From: Adlercreutzia muris
GTDB taxonomy: Bacteria > Actinomycetota > Coriobacteriia > Coriobacteriales > Eggerthellaceae
Assembly (NCBI RefSeq): GCF_008831045.1
Contig: NZ_WAJS01000001.1
Location: 1 to 64,000 of the forward strand
Reading direction: 5' to 3'
DNA length: 64,000 nt
Translations under genes and position numbers: made by a program
Notes under the pieces: model-generated
What the model saw: only the letters and a program-made list of their open reading frames with translations
Database searches by the model: none
Told to the model about the DNA's origin: nothing
Shown: positions 7,410-15,512 of the stretch, piece by piece
How the letters are laid out: every line of letters starts with the position of its first letter
Numbering within the stretch: the stretch's first letter is position 1

Positions 7410-8330
7410 ATGACCAAAAACATGACAAGAAAAGTACTCACTATCGCTGCGGCGGCGATTCTCACGCTCGGAATGATGAGCGCCTTCGGCTGTTCTTCAC
7501 CCGAAACCCAATCGGGGAGTCCCAGCGCATCCGAGGCGCAGACGAGCAATCAGATATCGGTTTACTCGCGTGAAGATGGCTCGGGCACGCGCGGTGCGTT
7601 CATAGAGCTTTTCGGCTTGGAAGAGAAGGACGCGAGCGGCAACAAGATTGACATGACGACGGATGCAGCCGCCATCACTAACTCTACTTCCGTGATGATG
7701 ACGTCGGTAGCGAGCGACCCCGACGGTATCGGATACATTTCTCTCGGCTCGCTCAACGATACTGTCAAGGCCGTCAAGATCGACGGCATCGAGGCAACGG
7801 CGCAGAACGTGAAGAGCGGCGACTACAAGGTGTCCAGGCCATTCAACATCGTGTTCGCCGAGAACCTCAGCGCACCGGCACAGGACTTCGTGGACTTCAT
7901 CATGAGCTCCGATGGTCAGGCGATCATCGAGGATAACGGCTACATAGGCGTTGACGAGAATGCGGCTCCCTTTACTGCTACTGGCGCAAGTGGCAAAGTT
8001 GTGATCGCGGGGTCCTCCTCGGTCACCCCCATCATGGAGAAGCTCGCCGAAGCGTATAAGGCCGTGAATCCTGACGTAACCATCGAGGTTCAGCAATCCG
8101 ACTCCACCACCGGCGTCAACATGGCCATCGAGGGCACGTGCGACATCGGTATGGCATCGCGTGACCTGAAGGATTCGGAGGCTTCGTCCGGGGTCAGCGC
8201 CACGGCTATCGCCAAGGACGGAATCGCCGTGATCGTCGCCCCCGCATCTGTCGTCGACGGCCTCACCAGCGACCAAGTGAAGGCGATCTTTTCTGGCGAA
8301 GCGCTCACGTGGGCAGAAGTGATCGGCTAA
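7410..8330 (+). CDS. pstS: Phosphate ABC transporter substrate-binding lipoprotein
   Basis: Periplasmic-type phosphate-binding protein of 306 residues, anchored through a lipobox (SAFGC near residue 27). Two PstS-type lobes are visible: REDGSGTRGAFIELFG (~50-65) and GSSSVTPIMEKLAEAY with QQSDSTTG and CDIGMASRDLK (~195-260). The TRGAF block comes before the GSSSVTP block, the order seen in many Firmicutes/Coriobacterial PstS proteins and the reverse of E. coli. GAGAAAGG precedes ATG 7410. It leads pstSCAB with 4-bp or smaller junctions. No phoU is present in this cluster. Confidence 0.9.
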   Translation: MTKNMTRKVLTIAAAAILTLGMMSAFGCSSPETQSGSPSASEAQTSNQISVYSREDGSGTRGAFIELFGLEEKDASGNKIDMTTDAAAITNSTSVMMTSVASDPDGIGYISLGSLNDTVKAVKIDGIEATAQNVKSGDYKVSRPFNIVFAENLSAPAQDFVDFIMSSDGQAIIEDNGYIGVDENAAPFTATGASGKVVIAGSSSVTPIMEKLAEAYKAVNPDVTIEVQQSDSTTGVNMAIEGTCDIGMASRDLKDSEASSGVSATAIAKDGIAVIVAPASVVDGLTSDQVKAIFSGEALTWAEVIG

Positions 8331-8334
8331 CTAT

Positions 8335-9195
8335 ATGTCGAAGTCTGCAAGGAAAGAAGGCTTTGCAAGGGTGCTGTTCACCCTCGCTGCCGCGATTTCG
8401 ATCTTGGCAGTTGCCCTGATATGCGTGTTCCTCTTCGCCAACGGGCTTCCGGCGATGTTCCAGATCGGCATCCCCGAGTTCCTGCTGGGCACCACCTGGA
8501 AGCCGGGAAGCGACATGTACGGCATCTTTCCCATGATCGTGGGGAGCATCTACGTGACCGCCGGTGCCATCCTCGTCGGTGTTCCGGCGGGCATCCTGAC
8601 GGCGATATACCTGTCGCGCTTTGCGGGCAGCAGGGTCGCATCCGTTCTGCGGCCGGGCATCGAGCTGCTCGCCGGCATCCCCTCTGTCGTGTATGGCTTC
8701 TTCGGGTTGATGGTGCTCGTCCCCTTCATCAGGATGACGATGCCTGGCAGGGGCCTTTCGCTTCTGGCAGCATCCCTGCTGCTGGGGATCATGATCCTTC
8801 CCACCATCATCACCGTGGCGAAGAACGCCCTCGATGCCGTTCCGAGAAGCTACTACGAGGGGGCCCTTGCCCTGGGCGCAACCCATGAGCGGGCCGTGTT
8901 CCGCATCCTCGTGCCTGCTGCGTTCTCGGGAATCATGGCGGCTGTCGTGCTAGGAGTCGGGCGTGCGATCGGCGAGACCATGGCGGTCGTTATGGTCGCG
9001 GGAAACCAGCCCGTCATACCGAACTCCATCTTCGACGGCGTTCGCACGATGACCGCAAATATTGTTCTGGAGATGGGCTATGCCGCCGACCTCCACAGGG
9101 GCGCTCTCATAGCAACCGGCGTCGTGCTGTTCGTCTTCATCATGCTCATCAGCCTCCTGTTCAGCGCCATCAAGAAGCGGGGTGAGGAGCGATGA
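8335..9195 (+). CDS. pstC: Phosphate ABC transporter permease PstC
   Basis: A 286-residue inner-membrane permease with about six hydrophobic segments and the EAA-loop sequence YEGALALGATHERAVFRILVPAA (binding site for the PstB ATPase) near residues 180-202. A periplasmic insertion FLLGTTWKPGSDMYGI is typical of PstC. It begins 4 bp after pstS and overlaps pstA by 4 bp (ATGA), indicating translational coupling. With PstA it forms the phosphate channel. Confidence 0.92.
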   Translation: MSKSARKEGFARVLFTLAAAISILAVALICVFLFANGLPAMFQIGIPEFLLGTTWKPGSDMYGIFPMIVGSIYVTAGAILVGVPAGILTAIYLSRFAGSRVASVLRPGIELLAGIPSVVYGFFGLMVLVPFIRMTMPGRGLSLLAASLLLGIMILPTIITVAKNALDAVPRSYYEGALALGATHERAVFRILVPAAFSGIMAAVVLGVGRAIGETMAVVMVAGNQPVIPNSIFDGVRTMTANIVLEMGYAADLHRGALIATGVVLFVFIMLISLLFSAIKKRGEER

Positions 9196-10025
9196 CATCG
9201 AAGATTCTGCGCGCTCTCGTGTACGTGGGAGCCATCCTCACGGCTCTGGTCCTGGCGGGGATCGTGGGATACATCCTTATAAACGGCATCCCTCATCTCA
9301 AGCCCTCCCTGTTCGAGTGGACCTACACTTCCGAGAACGTCTCGCTCATGCCCGCTCTCATCGATACCATCCTGATGGCCCTGCTTGCTTTGGCGCTATC
9401 TGTGCCGACGGGCGTTGGCGCGGCAATCTATCTGGTGGAGTACGCGCGCTCATCGAGCCGCTTCGTGAGGGCAGTCCGCATGACAGCAGAGACGCTCCAG
9501 GGCATCCCCTCAATCATCTACGGTCTGTTCGGCTTGCTCTTCTTCACGACCATGCTCGGATGGGGGCTTTCCCTCATTTCCGGCGCATGCACGCTCGCCA
9601 TCATGGTGCTCCCCGTCGTGATGCGCACTACCGAAGAGGCGCTTCTCGCTGTCCCCGAATCCTACAAGCAGGGCGGCTTCGCATTGGGGGCGGGCCATGT
9701 CAGGACGATCTTTCGCTGTGTGCTGCCAAGCGCGCTTCCTGGCATCGTGGGCGGCGTGCTGCTTGCCCTTGGCCGCTGCGTTGGAGAGGTGGCCGCGCTC
9801 CTCTTCACCGCTGGCACCGTGGCGCAGATCCCCGATTTCGGTGGACAGGGCATCTTCGCAATCTTCGATTCGTGCAGGACGCTTGCCGTCCACATGTACG
9901 TGCTCGCAAGCGAGGGCCTTCACATGGACGAGACCTATGCAACAGCCGTCGTGCTCCTGATCCTCATCGTGATTCTGAACATGGGAGCGAACTTCGCGGC
10001 AAAGAGACTTAAGAGAGGAATGTAG
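9192..10025 (+). CDS. pstA: Phosphate ABC transporter permease PstA
   Basis: A 277-residue permease paralogous to PstC, with the N-terminal element FEWTYTSENVSLMPALIDT characteristic of PstA and the EAA loop YKQGGFALGAGHVRTIFRCVLP. It overlaps pstC by four bases, and its stop codon directly abuts the start of pstB, so the four genes form one operon. Confidence 0.92.
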   Translation: MTSKILRALVYVGAILTALVLAGIVGYILINGIPHLKPSLFEWTYTSENVSLMPALIDTILMALLALALSVPTGVGAAIYLVEYARSSSRFVRAVRMTAETLQGIPSIIYGLFGLLFFTTMLGWGLSLISGACTLAIMVLPVVMRTTEEALLAVPESYKQGGFALGAGHVRTIFRCVLPSALPGIVGGVLLALGRCVGEVAALLFTAGTVAQIPDFGGQGIFAIFDSCRTLAVHMYVLASEGLHMDETYATAVVLLILIVILNMGANFAAKRLKRGM

Positions 10026-10868
10026 ATGATGGACGCAGTCACAGCACCCGAAAAGAGAATCATGGAACCTGAGAAGGAGCAAAGCATGCAGAGCGCGCGG
10101 GCGGAAGCTGCCGGCGCTGAAGCGAAGATGGGCGTTGAGGGACTCGACCTTTACTACGGAGAGTTCCATGCTCTCAAAGACGTCACGCTCGATTTTCCGA
10201 AGAACGAGGTGACGGCCCTGATCGGGCCTTCGGGATGCGGCAAGTCGACGTTGCTCAAGACCTTGAACCGGATGAATGACCTGGTGGACGGCTGCCGCGT
10301 GGACGGGTGCGTCTCCTTGGATGGCGACGACATCTATGGTGGCCTGCCGGTCAATGACCTCCGCCGCCGCGTGGGCATGGTGTTCCAGCAGCCCAATCCC
10401 TTCCCCATGAGTATCTACGACAACATCGCCTTCGGCCCGCGTACTCACGGGATCAAGGGCAAAGAAGAGCTCAACGTGATTGTGGAACAGTCGCTCCGTG
10501 ATGCCGCCATCTGGGATGAGGTCAAGGATCGCCTGAAGAAGAGTGCCCTTGGGCTCTCGGGTGGCCAGCAGCAGCGTCTGTGTATCGCACGTGCGCTTGC
10601 CGTTCAGCCTGAAGTGTTGCTGCTTGACGAGTCCACGAGCGCACTCGACCCGATATCCACGGCGAAGATCGAGGATCTGGTCACCGAGCTCGCATCGAAA
10701 TACACCGTGATCATGGTCACGCACAATATGCTGCAAGCCATTCGCGTATCTACCAAGACCGCGTTCTTTCTCCTAGGGGAGATGGTTGAGGCAGGTGACA
10801 CGGATGCGTTGTTCACGCATCCGAAAGACAGCCGAACAGCCGACTATGTGTCAGGTCGCTTCGGCTAA
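10026..10868 (+). CDS. pstB: Phosphate ABC transporter ATPase PstB
   Basis: A 280-residue ATPase with Walker [10 protein letters not shown], signature LSGGQQQRL, Walker B VLLLDES and a downstream switch histidine in MVTHN. The PstB-specific stretch NRMNDLV(D) follows Walker A. The extra N-terminal ~35 residues before [17 protein letters not shown] are unusual; internal ATG codons (10062, 10086, 10128) could serve as starts. ATG 10026 immediately follows the pstA stop. Downstream the operon runs into gene debris with no phoU or terminator. Confidence 0.92.
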   Translation: MMDAVTAPEKRIMEPEKEQSMQSARAEAAGAEAKMGVEGLDLYYGEFHALKDVTLDFPKNEVTALIGPSGCGKSTLLKTLNRMNDLVDGCRVDGCVSLDGDDIYGGLPVNDLRRRVGMVFQQPNPFPMSIYDNIAFGPRTHGIKGKEELNVIVEQSLRDAAIWDEVKDRLKKSALGLSGGQQQRLCIARALAVQPEVLLLDESTSALDPISTAKIEDLVTELASKYTVIMVTHNMLQAIRVSTKTAFFLLGEMVEAGDTDALFTHPKDSRTADYVSGRFG

Positions 10869-10941
10869 GCAGAGCGAAATAGCGGCACTCCAGGCGATGA
10901 CGCTTGCGATGATGCCAGATTGCAGATTCGGAGCGTATCAC

Positions 10942-11083
10942 ATGAAGAACCTTAGATCGAGAATTGCCATCATCGTCACGTGAATCGCGGCTTTAGGAAT
11001 CGTCTGCGCCATGCTCTTCGTCTACTCGCAGTTCGTCAACGAGAAGTTCTATGAAGAGGCGAAGCGCAACTTCTCGGAGGTCT
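10942..11083 (+). pseudogene. 5' remnant of a membrane sensor gene with an internal stop
   Basis: Starting at ATG 10942 the frame reads MKNLRSRIAIIVT, then TGA (10981-10983), then continues as IAALGIVCAMLFVYSQFVNEKFYEEAKRNFSEV in the same frame. A positively charged start, one transmembrane helix and an amphipathic follow-on are the usual N-terminus of a histidine kinase or diguanylate cyclase sensor. A TGG-to-TGA change would explain the stop. Homology changes to an Abi gene end at about 11084, so the rest of the sensor has been replaced. Confidence 0.55.
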
Positions 11084-11407
11084 ATGAGCTGCATCATCAA
11101 CGGACTGAAGGACGAAGCGAGGACATCAACGGGTGTCTCCAGCATCGTCTACAGATGGCTTGACGAGATTGGCATACCTAAGGGGAGGGGCCGTAAATCG
11201 AAGTTAAGGAACGGGCGCATCCAGCAGTTGACGGAGACGCTTGCCATGTTCGACAGGATGGGCTGCCGCCCGACCTCGAAGGAGTCTATCGCAAGGCTCT
11301 CGGATCTGAGGGAGCGGTTAGATGACGCCTGCGGCAGATACGGCAACCAAAACGCTTTCGTGTTGTATCTCGGCTTTCTCTCCCGACTCACTGACAAAGC
11401 CACGTGA
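11084..11407 (+). pseudogene. 3' fragment of an Abi_2-family gene
   Basis: From SCIINGLKD to LTDKAT the frame aligns end to end with the C-terminal ~107 residues of the intact Abi protein at 21208-22218 (SCILNGMD ... LIDKAT), roughly half the residues being identical by eye. The fragment starts just two residues after the position of the RNxxxH motif, so the whole catalytic part is missing. No start codon or ribosome site of its own is convincing. It is followed at identical spacing by the same small-RNA element as the intact gene. Confidence 0.75.
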
Positions 11408-11416
11408 GCCTGTCAC

Positions 11417-11490
11417 TATACTCGTACATGTCAAAGCCTTCGAGGCTTTGTAAGGGCCGGTTCCACCGGGACTGGCTCTAGTTTTATTTA
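11417..11490 (+). ncRNA. Abi-associated two-hairpin RNA, copy 1
   Basis: A -10-like TATACT (11417-11422) lies 9 bp after the Abi fragment stop. Ten bases later comes hairpin 1, CAAAGCCT/AGGCTTTG (11432-11439/11443-11450). Three bases further is hairpin 2, GGGCCGGTTCC/GGGACTGGCTC (11454-11464/11468-11478), an 11-bp stem with a 3-base loop, and then a TAGTTTTATTT tail. Copy 2 at 22228-22300 has the same order and spacing. The upstream hexamer CTGACA is 20 bp from the -10, longer than ideal, so the promoter is plausible rather than certain. Function unknown. Confidence 0.6.
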
Positions 11491-11576
11491 GGCGCACGAT
11501 CGGGCCACATTCAAGTTGGCGATACGGCGTACATCTAGGCCGCTGCTCTCCCTGGCCGCTTGTTGAGGAGGCGCCT

Positions 11577-11689
11577 CTAGGCTCCGATGAGTCCGATCAT
11601 CTCCGCGATGTCCTCGGTGATCATCTGGACTTTGGGGACGGGATCGTGTTTTACCTTCGCGGAGATTATGGCGTACGAGAAAGCTGCCT
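11577..11689 (-). pseudogene. Possible C-terminal remnant of an unknown gene
   Basis: The frame ends in KVQMITEDIAEMIGLIGA and a TAG stop and looks coding in composition, but it has no start and runs upstream into the non-coding frame of the XRE gene. No family is recognised. It may be debris from the same rearrangement that truncated the neighbouring Abi gene. Confidence 0.25.
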
Positions 11690-12061
11690 CTACGCGAACA
11701 GCACGGCGTAGCAGACGATGCCGGCGAAGAATGCCAGGATCGCCGCGCCGATGCCCAGCAGCACGCGGATGTACTTGCGCATGGCGGCCTTGCCTCCCTC
11801 CACGTCGGCGTAGATGGACGACAGCTGCTTCTCCGACTCGTTCAGGGCGCGCACGTCGCCCACGTCCAGGCCGCGCACCAGCTCGTCGAGGCTGATGTCG
11901 AAGTAGTCGGCCAGCAGCACCAGGCGCTGGAAGTCGGGATAGGACTGCCCCGATTCCCACTTCGATACCGTCTGCCGCGATACCCCCAGCTCGAAGCCGA
12001 GCTCTTCCTGGGAGAGGCCCCGCTTCTTGCGCAGGGCCATGAGCCGCTCGTTGAATTTCAT
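11690..12061 (-). CDS. XRE-family regulator with C-terminal membrane helix
   Basis: A 123-residue protein. Residues ~1-60 form an XRE helix-turn-helix (LRKKRGLSQEELGFELGVSR, QTVSKWESGQSYPDFQRL), a linker with DISLDELVRG follows, and the C-terminus is one hydrophobic helix (VLLGIGAAILAFFAGIVCYA). DNA-binding proteins of this build are common near transporters in Actinobacteria and Firmicutes. ATG 12061 is preferred over the upstream in-frame codon at 12154 because AGGAAAGGAAG precedes it. The target is unknown. Confidence 0.82.
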   Translation of the reverse strand: MKFNERLMALRKKRGLSQEELGFELGVSRQTVSKWESGQSYPDFQRLVLLADYFDISLDELVRGLDVGDVRALNESEKQLSSIYADVEGGKAAMRKYIRVLLGIGAAILAFFAGIVCYAVLFA

Positions 12062-12244
12062 GGCGCTTCCTTTCCTCGATGCCAGTATGAGCACACTTCG
12101 ATTCAATCGGAAGGGCCGCCGCGCATCTACCAACCATGGTTGGAAATCTGTCAACCAAAGCTGCCATCTGCAGTGGGTTAGCCGGGAGGTCTGCGCGATT
12201 TACCCCGTGCCGCCCCTCTTCGGTGGGAAGAAGATGCCGGCGGG

Positions 12245-12604
12245 ATGTCAAGGGAACCGCCCCCTCGACATCTGTTCATCACCGTGAACATCTACTACCA
12301 CGGCGCCGACGGAAGCGCCCGGCGGTTCGCCGAGGAGATGACGGCCTCGGGCACGGTGGATGCCATCCGCGCCGAGCCGGGCAACCTCCGCTACGAGTAC
12401 TTCGTCCCCCTGGCCGGCGGCGAGACCGTGCTGCTCATCGACAGTTGGGAGGACCAGCAGGCCCTCGACGCGCATCATGCGTCCCCGATGATGAGCGCCA
12501 TTGCCGCGCTGCGCGAGATGCACGACGTGCGCATGACCGTCGAGCGCTACGTGACCGACGAGGCCCACGACGCCGCGGCCGACCGTGCCTTCGTGCGCGA
12601 GTAG
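12245..12604 (+). CDS. Antibiotic biosynthesis monooxygenase-like (quinol monooxygenase, YgiN-type) protein
   Basis: A small dimeric ferredoxin-like fold (ABM domain): VNIYYHGADGSARRF, then NLRYEYFVPL, VLLIDSWEDQQALDAHHASP and MTVERY. Family members oxidise quinols or bind small aromatics. The start is uncertain: the ATG at 12245 lies inside a REP-like repeat, so the first ~9 codons would be repeat-encoded. GTG 12284 gives a start close to where homologous proteins begin. The repeat appears to have inserted at the original 5' end. Confidence 0.7.
   Translation: MSREPPPRHLFITVNIYYHGADGSARRFAEEMTASGTVDAIRAEPGNLRYEYFVPLAGGETVLLIDSWEDQQALDAHHASPMMSAIAALREMHDVRMTVERYVTDEAHDAAADRAFVRE
12246..12270. 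repeat. REP-like palindromic repeat, imperfect copy
   Basis: Half-sites TGTCAAGGG and CCCTCGACA flank a short centre. It belongs to the same family as the elements at 12634, 12670 and 14987. It overlaps the start of the monooxygenase-like gene. Confidence 0.6.
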
Positions 12605-12633
12605 CCGGCGGCCGCCCCGAACCTGTCTTTCTC

Positions 12634-12664
12634 GGGTGTCAGGGGAATCGTCCCCCTGACACCC
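12634..12664. repeat. REP-like palindromic repeat
   Basis: GGGTGTCAGGGG (12634-12645) pairs perfectly with CCCCTGACACCC (12653-12664) around a 7-base loop. It is in direct series with the next element at 12670 and lies between the ends of the monooxygenase-like gene and the MATE gene. Confidence 0.75.
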
Positions 12665-12669
12665 CGCCC

Positions 12670-12692
12670 GTCAAGGGAACTGTTCCCTTGGC
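12670..12692. repeat. REP-like palindromic repeat
   Basis: GTCAAGGGAA (12670-12679) pairs with TTCCCTTGGC (12683-12692) with one G-U, loop CTG. Together with 12634-12664 it forms a pair of stable hairpins in a 121-bp intergenic gap. Confidence 0.7.
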
Positions 12693-12725
12693 ACCTAACG
12701 ATTGCGGTCAGCTCAAGAGTATGTA

Positions 12726-14108
12726 TTAGGCAGAGGTTTCTGCATGCTCGGCATTTGCCATCTCGCTATCAGATAGAACTCCTTTCGATTTAGCGACAAG
12801 GACAAGAACCAGAAGGAACGAGAGCAGGTCTCCGATGGGCTGCGCGGCTATGATGCCCAGAAGACCAAAGGCCCAAGAGCCGATGAGAAGCGCGGGTATG
12901 AAGAAGATGCCCTGCCGTCCGATGGCTATGAGCGCTCCCTGCTTCGCCTTGCCAAGTGCCAGGAAGAAAGCGGAATAGACAGCCTGCACACCGAAGGTGG
13001 CGAAGCTCAATGCGTTCCAGAACAGGGCGGTCGCACCGATGGAGACAATAGTGGCGTCTTCCTGACTGAATGCCGATAGCAGAGGTTCCGCGAAGATGAT
13101 GAGCGTCACGGCAGTGATGCAAGCGAAAGCCGTCTCCCAGATGCACGCCGTCTTCGTGGCCTCCCGCACCCGATCGAACCTGCGGGCCCCGTAGTTGAAG
13201 CCCGCGAAGGGCTGATAGCCCTTGACGAAGCCGAAAGCCACCATGCTCGCCAGGTTCATAATGCGCGCCACAATACCGAGCGCCGCCACGGCGGCATCCC
13301 CGTAAGCTGCGGCGAAGACGTTGGTGAGCCAGAGCGCCACCGAGACGAGCAACTGATAGGTCAGGCTGGGAACACCGATCTTGAGCACCTGCGCGTACAT
13401 CCCCGCCGTGGGCTTGAGATTTCGCGGCGACAGGGCGAGGCTGCTCTTGCCGCGCAGGAAGTACGAGAGGTAGACGCAGGTGGTCAGAAGGGTTCCCACA
13501 AGCGTCGCGACGGCGGCTCCTGTCACGCCCCATCCGAGGGCGAAAATCATGATGGGGTCGAGCACGATGTTGGATATGCCACCGAGCAGCATGGCTACCA
13601 TGCTCACGGTCGTCGCACCCTCGGAGACGATGAGGTTGTTGGCGGTGGCGTTGAAGGCGTAGAACGTCATGGCGATGAAGAAGGGGACGGCGTAGGCCGC
13701 CGCATACGGCATCATGGTGTCCGTCGCGCCTAGAGCACGAAGGAACGGCTCCGCGAACGCGACGAACCCGGCCATCAGCAGGACCGCCACGGCCATCGAG
13801 GTCGCCAGCGACGTGGAGGCGCACTCGTTCGCCTCGCTACGCTTTCCCGCGCCGAGTAAACGGGATATGTAGGATGCCGCGCCACCGCCGAACAGGAGGG
13901 CCAGTCCGAGCATGGCGGTGGCTATGGGGGCGAACAGCGACACAGCGGCCATCTGGGACCCGCCGAGATGCCTGACGAAGAAGGCGTCCACGACGTTGTA
14001 GAGGGCCGACACGCTCATGCCTATCAGCGTCGGTGTTCCGAGCTTCAAAAGCGCGCTCTTCACCGGAGCCGATCTCAAGAGCTCTGTTCTGTCTTGACTT
14101 TTCTGCAT
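12726..14108 (-). CDS. MATE-family efflux transporter
   Basis: A 460-residue polytopic protein with about 12 hydrophobic segments. The start (LKLGTPTLIGMSVSALYNVVDAFFV) and the repeat-2 equivalent (VLKIGVPSLTYQLLVSVALW) are typical of the NorM/MepA multidrug and toxin extrusion family, which exports cationic drugs by Na+ or H+ antiport. ATG 14108 has AAAGGAAG upstream. A MarR gene lies 90 bp upstream in the same direction, and both promoters carry TATAGTA-type palindromes, so MarR control is likely. Confidence 0.9.
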   Translation of the reverse strand: MQKSQDRTELLRSAPVKSALLKLGTPTLIGMSVSALYNVVDAFFVRHLGGSQMAAVSLFAPIATAMLGLALLFGGGAASYISRLLGAGKRSEANECASTSLATSMAVAVLLMAGFVAFAEPFLRALGATDTMMPYAAAYAVPFFIAMTFYAFNATANNLIVSEGATTVSMVAMLLGGISNIVLDPIMIFALGWGVTGAAVATLVGTLLTTCVYLSYFLRGKSSLALSPRNLKPTAGMYAQVLKIGVPSLTYQLLVSVALWLTNVFAAAYGDAAVAALGIVARIMNLASMVAFGFVKGYQPFAGFNYGARRFDRVREATKTACIWETAFACITAVTLIIFAEPLLSAFSQEDATIVSIGATALFWNALSFATFGVQAVYSAFFLALGKAKQGALIAIGRQGIFFIPALLIGSWAFGLLGIIAAQPIGDLLSFLLVLVLVAKSKGVLSDSEMANAEHAETSA

Positions 14109-14121
14109 ATGCTTCCTTTCG

Positions 14122-14145
14122 TATAGTAACTATACTATATAGTAT
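14122..14145. promoter_or_regulatory. Overlapping palindromes upstream of the MATE gene
   Basis: TATAGTAACTATA (14122-14134) is a perfect 13-bp palindrome that overlaps a second perfect one, ATACTATATAGTAT (14132-14145). They lie directly upstream of the MATE ribosome site and share ATAGT/ACTAT half-sites with the marR upstream region, so they are the candidate MarR operator. Confidence 0.65.
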
Positions 14146-14198
14146 CTAAACTATTAGGGTCGAAGAAAGGGCACCCTGGGGTGCCCGAGGCGGACGCT

Positions 14199-14660
14199 TT
14201 AGTTGGAGGCTTCTTCTAGCGCATCGTCTACCATGGCCTCAAATGAGGCGAGAACCTGCTGCAGGACGGCGAACTCGGCCGCTTTCATGCTGCCGAGGAA
14301 GTCCATGAAGTCGCCCGACCTTTTCGCATGGTATTCCCTGTGGGCTTTGTATGCCGCGTGACCGCTCTGGGTGAGCAGTATCCGAACCTCGCGATCGTCC
14401 TCGGGGGCGGGCACCTTCTCCACATATCCCTTGTCGAGCAGTCGGCAGATCATCTGCGATACGGCACCTTTCGTTATGCCGTGCATCTCGGCGAGCTGGG
14501 TCATGTTGATATCGGGGTTCGTCCCGATGGTATCTATGACGTGAATCTCGCGCTGGGTGAGCCTAATGCCATCCCCATAAGTGAACGGCATCTCTTCGAG
14601 CCGCATGTACTTGTGCAGCACGCGCTCGATGGCCTTCGCCTCTTTCACCCCCTTGCGCAT
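14199..14660 (-). CDS. MarR-family transcriptional regulator
   Basis: A 153-residue winged-helix repressor. The DNA-binding core is LTQREIHVIDTIGTNPDINMTQLAEMHGITKGAVSQMICRLLDKGYVEK, followed by the wing VPAPEDDREVRILLT. N- and C-terminal helices provide dimerisation. ATG 14660 has GAAAGGAG 8 bases upstream. It precedes the MATE gene in the same orientation, and its own promoter carries an inverted repeat like that of the MATE gene, suggesting autoregulation plus control of the pump. Confidence 0.88.
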   Translation of the reverse strand: MRKGVKEAKAIERVLHKYMRLEEMPFTYGDGIRLTQREIHVIDTIGTNPDINMTQLAEMHGITKGAVSQMICRLLDKGYVEKVPAPEDDREVRILLTQSGHAAYKAHREYHAKRSGDFMDFLGSMKAAEFAVLQQVLASFEAMVDDALEEASN

Positions 14661-14675
14661 GTCTCCGCTCCTTTC

Positions 14676-14702
14676 AAAATAGTTTATATGCTATACTATT
14701 TT
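14676..14702. promoter_or_regulatory. Inverted repeat upstream of marR
   Basis: AAAATAGT (14676-14683) and ACTATTTT (14695-14702) form an 8-bp inverted repeat with 11-bp spacing. The ATAGT/ACTAT half-sites match those at 14122-14145, consistent with a shared MarR operator. Confidence 0.6.
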
Positions 14703-15095
14703 AGGATGGACTTCGCTTCTGTCAAGAGCGCTGTCTGTAAACTTCATTTCTCCACAGCGCAAGCGAGCGGAACATGTGCAAGGCTAGTTTGCTATTTGGA
14801 TGGCACTAGAATCTAGGTCGCTGGTCTCTTTCCCGTTCGCTAGATGACGCGATCTCCGGCAAGATAGTTGCAGGTATGCCGAGGTCTTCGACTCTCTGCG
14901 CCCCACTTGATTCCAAAAGACGATTGAACTGCGCGCTCCCCGGTGTCTTCGAGCCTCCTCACTCCGCCCGATCGCAACAACGGCTCCAGCCGCTCGCGTG
15001 TCAAGGGAGCCGTCCCCTTGACACGCGAGCGGCTGCGGGGGCCTGCCACCCATGTCGCGCATCGTCGGCGTAAACAACCTATTGGCACACGACAC
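14703..15095. other. Intergenic region between marR and yjdF
   Basis: This 393-bp region has no credible gene. Its one distinct element is the long hairpin at 14987-15035. Confidence 0.5.
14987..15035. repeat. Long REP-like hairpin
   Basis: The left arm starts CAGCCGCTCG and ends TGTCAAGGG (14987-15007). It pairs without mismatch over 21 bp with the right arm that starts CCCTTGACA (15015-15035), loop AGCCGTC. The core TGTCAAGGG/CCCTTGACA is the same as in the three repeats near 12.2-12.7 kb. It lies downstream of yjdF and may end its transcript, though no T run follows. Confidence 0.75.
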
Positions 15096-15512
15096 CTAGT
15101 GCCCGCGGTGCTTCTGCTTGCGCTTCTCCGTCCGCTTGGCGAACTGCTCGCGCTCGCGCCCTTCCTTCTGCTGCCGGGAAAGCGCCTCGCCGGATTCTAT
15201 CGCCATGGCGCGCTGCTCTGCGAGCGTCTGCTGCGCCTTGGTCCCGCGCCAGGCGTCCGATCGCATCTCCTTCTCGATCATGCGGCGGAGCCTCTTGGGG
15301 TTGATGCGCTTGGACTCCTTGGCCTCGACCTGGACCTCGTGCGTGAAGCGCAGGTCGTTCCAGCGGTCGCGGATGAAGTCGAACACCTCGGGCGTGGTGG
15401 GCTCTGCCCCGAAGACGTGCTTCGCCACGCTGTAGCCGTCACCGTCCTCCGTCTCGACGAGGCCGACCCAGAACGGCTCCTCGAAGCGCACGGTGAGTTT
15501 GCACAGGCTCAT
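15096..15512 (-). CDS. yjdF: YjdF-family protein (DUF2992)
   Basis: A 138-residue protein beginning LCKLTVRFEEPFWVGLVE, with the conserved HVFGAEPTTPEVFDFI block and a strongly basic C-terminus (RMIEKEMRSDAWRGTKAQQTLAEQ...). This matches the YjdF family, whose biochemical role is not established; in Firmicutes it is controlled by a riboswitch that binds azaaromatic compounds. ATG 15512 has AAAGGAGG upstream, and the in-frame extension further upstream is the structured leader, not coding. It sits among multidrug pumps, in keeping with a response to aromatic xenobiotics. Confidence 0.85.
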   Translation of the reverse strand: MSLCKLTVRFEEPFWVGLVETEDGDGYSVAKHVFGAEPTTPEVFDFIRDRWNDLRFTHEVQVEAKESKRINPKRLRRMIEKEMRSDAWRGTKAQQTLAEQRAMAIESGEALSRQQKEGREREQFAKRTEKRKQKHRGH

